DNA of 32,625 nucleotides from Oscillospiraceae bacterium. Lineage in GTDB: Bacteria; Bacillota; Clostridia; Oscillospirales; Acutalibacteraceae. Both the position numbers and the translations under genes were made by a program. Below the pieces are notes generated by a model. It made no database searches. It was not told the origin of the DNA and saw only the letters and a list, made by a program, of their open reading frames with translations. The stretch lies in NCBI GenBank assembly GCA_015065445.1, contig SVQF01000012.1, positions 1 through 32,625 on the forward strand, in the 5' to 3' direction. Below are positions 32,019 through 32,625 of the stretch, piece by piece (the stretch's first letter is position 1; each line of letters opens with the position of its first letter).

Positions 32019-32625
32019 TTACTTTTTGATGTCCTCTGCTTTAGAGTGTGCGAGGGAAAATTCAGTCTGCAGACGGTAAATCAAATCCTCTGCTTTATCA
32101 ATTGCACTTTCGTAAACCTGTGCAATCTCCGAATACTTTTTGCTGTCGTCGTCAGACATACCCAGCTCAACCTGACCTTCGAGGTCTGTGATTTTGCTGC
32201 GGTTTTTGTCCACCTTTTTGGTGAGGTGAGCAACGTCACGCTGCAGGTCTCTGTTCTGGTCTTCGAGTTTTTTGTTGTCGTCCTGAAGAAGTCTGTTTTT
32301 TGTGAGAGCCTTCTGAAGTTTGTCTTCAAGAGCCTTAACCTCTTCAGTATTGTCGGCAGGAACTACAACCTTGCGGTCTGCCTTTGCAAGTTTTGCAGAA
32401 AGAGCGTCTCTCTCCTCCTTGCACTGATTAAACAGGTTACGCATTCTGTCTGCTTCCTGCTTTGCCTGGTCAAGCTCATAAGTGAGCATATCGTTTTTGT
32501 TTTTTAAGTCAACAATTCGCTGGTCGAAAATCTCGGAAGCACTTTTGTTAGTCTTCTGCAAATTTGCAATAACCTCATCAACCTGCTTTGGGTCGTATCC
32601 ACGAATTACCTTGTCAAAGCTGTAT
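32019..32625 (-). CDS. DivIVA-domain coiled-coil protein (5' end cut by window edge)
   Basis: The track calls a 180-residue ORF from a TTG at 32561, but the frame stays open to the edge of the window. The extra residues read YSFDKVIRGYDPKQVDEVIANLQ, which is the N-terminal DivIVA signature (F...RGYDP.qVDe.i). The remaining ~180 residues are highly charged heptad-rich coiled coil (KALEDKLQKALTKNRLLQDD, QNRDLQRDVAHLTKKVDKNR), as in DivIVA/GpsB/SepIVA-type proteins that mark poles or septa by sensing membrane curvature. No membrane segment is present. The stop lies 49 bp upstream of the giant gene's start codon, so the two are probably co-transcribed. The true start codon lies outside the window. 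Confidence 0.85.
   Translation of the reverse strand, partial: YSFDKVIRGYDPKQVDEVIANLQKTNKSASEIFDQRIVDLKNKNDMLTYELDQAKQEADRMRNLFNQCKEERDALSAKLAKADRKVVVPADNTEEVKALEDKLQKALTKNRLLQDDNKKLEDQNRDLQRDVAHLTKKVDKNRSKITDLEGQVELGMSDDDSKKYSEIAQVYESAIDKAEDLIYRLQTEFSLAHSKAEDIKK

Noticed and set aside
32019-32561. Track start (TTG at 32561) for the coiled-coil protein
   Set aside because: The frame continues upstream to the window edge and contains the DivIVA signature, so 32561 is an internal Leu codon.

Overview
The window looks like a chromosomal stretch from a low- to mid-GC Gram-positive anaerobe of the Clostridia, most likely near Ruminococcus/Oscillospiraceae. This is inferred from gene content only: a glgB-glgC-glgD-glgA operon with a GlgD subunit, an ANTAR regulator, a DivIVA-domain protein, SpoIIE/RsbU-type signalling proteins, meso-DAP synthesis (dapF) and strong AGGAGG-like ribosome binding sites. 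No rRNA, tRNA, CRISPR array, phage or transposase gene was seen.

Left part (1-9650). A truncated alpha/beta hydrolase with a cysteine nucleophile is divergent from a MerR regulator. Between them lies a textbook MerR operator: a 20-bp palindrome inside a 19-bp promoter spacer. Next comes a plus-strand operon: a DUF2156 protein, a MATE transporter fused to a degenerate HATPase domain, a GNAT acetyltransferase, and a membrane receptor carrying both a PP2C/SpoIIE phosphatase and an RsbW-like kinase domain. It ends at a strong terminator. Convergent to it is a minus-strand operon: a small (p)ppGpp-hydrolase-like HD protein, a STAS domain fused to an APH-like kinase, and a free STAS protein. Together these two operons hold every part of a partner-switching system (phosphatase, kinase, STAS antagonists) next to a transporter and an alarmone hydrolase, but no sigma factor is in view.

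Middle (9604-15035). A cytoplasmic GH29 alpha-L-fucosidase is followed by a 278-bp element with 22-bp terminal inverted repeats and nested stem-loops, lying exactly between two convergent genes. Beyond it, on the minus strand, is an ANTAR-dapF-purC-purB operon.

Glycogen operon (15176-21117). glgB, glgC, glgD and glgA form one plus-strand unit with its own promoter and terminator. A four-copy 7-bp tandem repeat lies in the glgD-glgA spacer.

Right part (21156-32625). A giant 3594-codon minus-strand gene encodes a TadG-like membrane-anchored protein. About 2000 of its residues are repetitive Gly/Asn-rich beta-solenoid rungs resembling bactofilin or polymer-forming repeats. It starts at TTG, just downstream of a DivIVA-domain coiled-coil gene that runs off the right edge. 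This giant protein is the strongest candidate for something undescribed.
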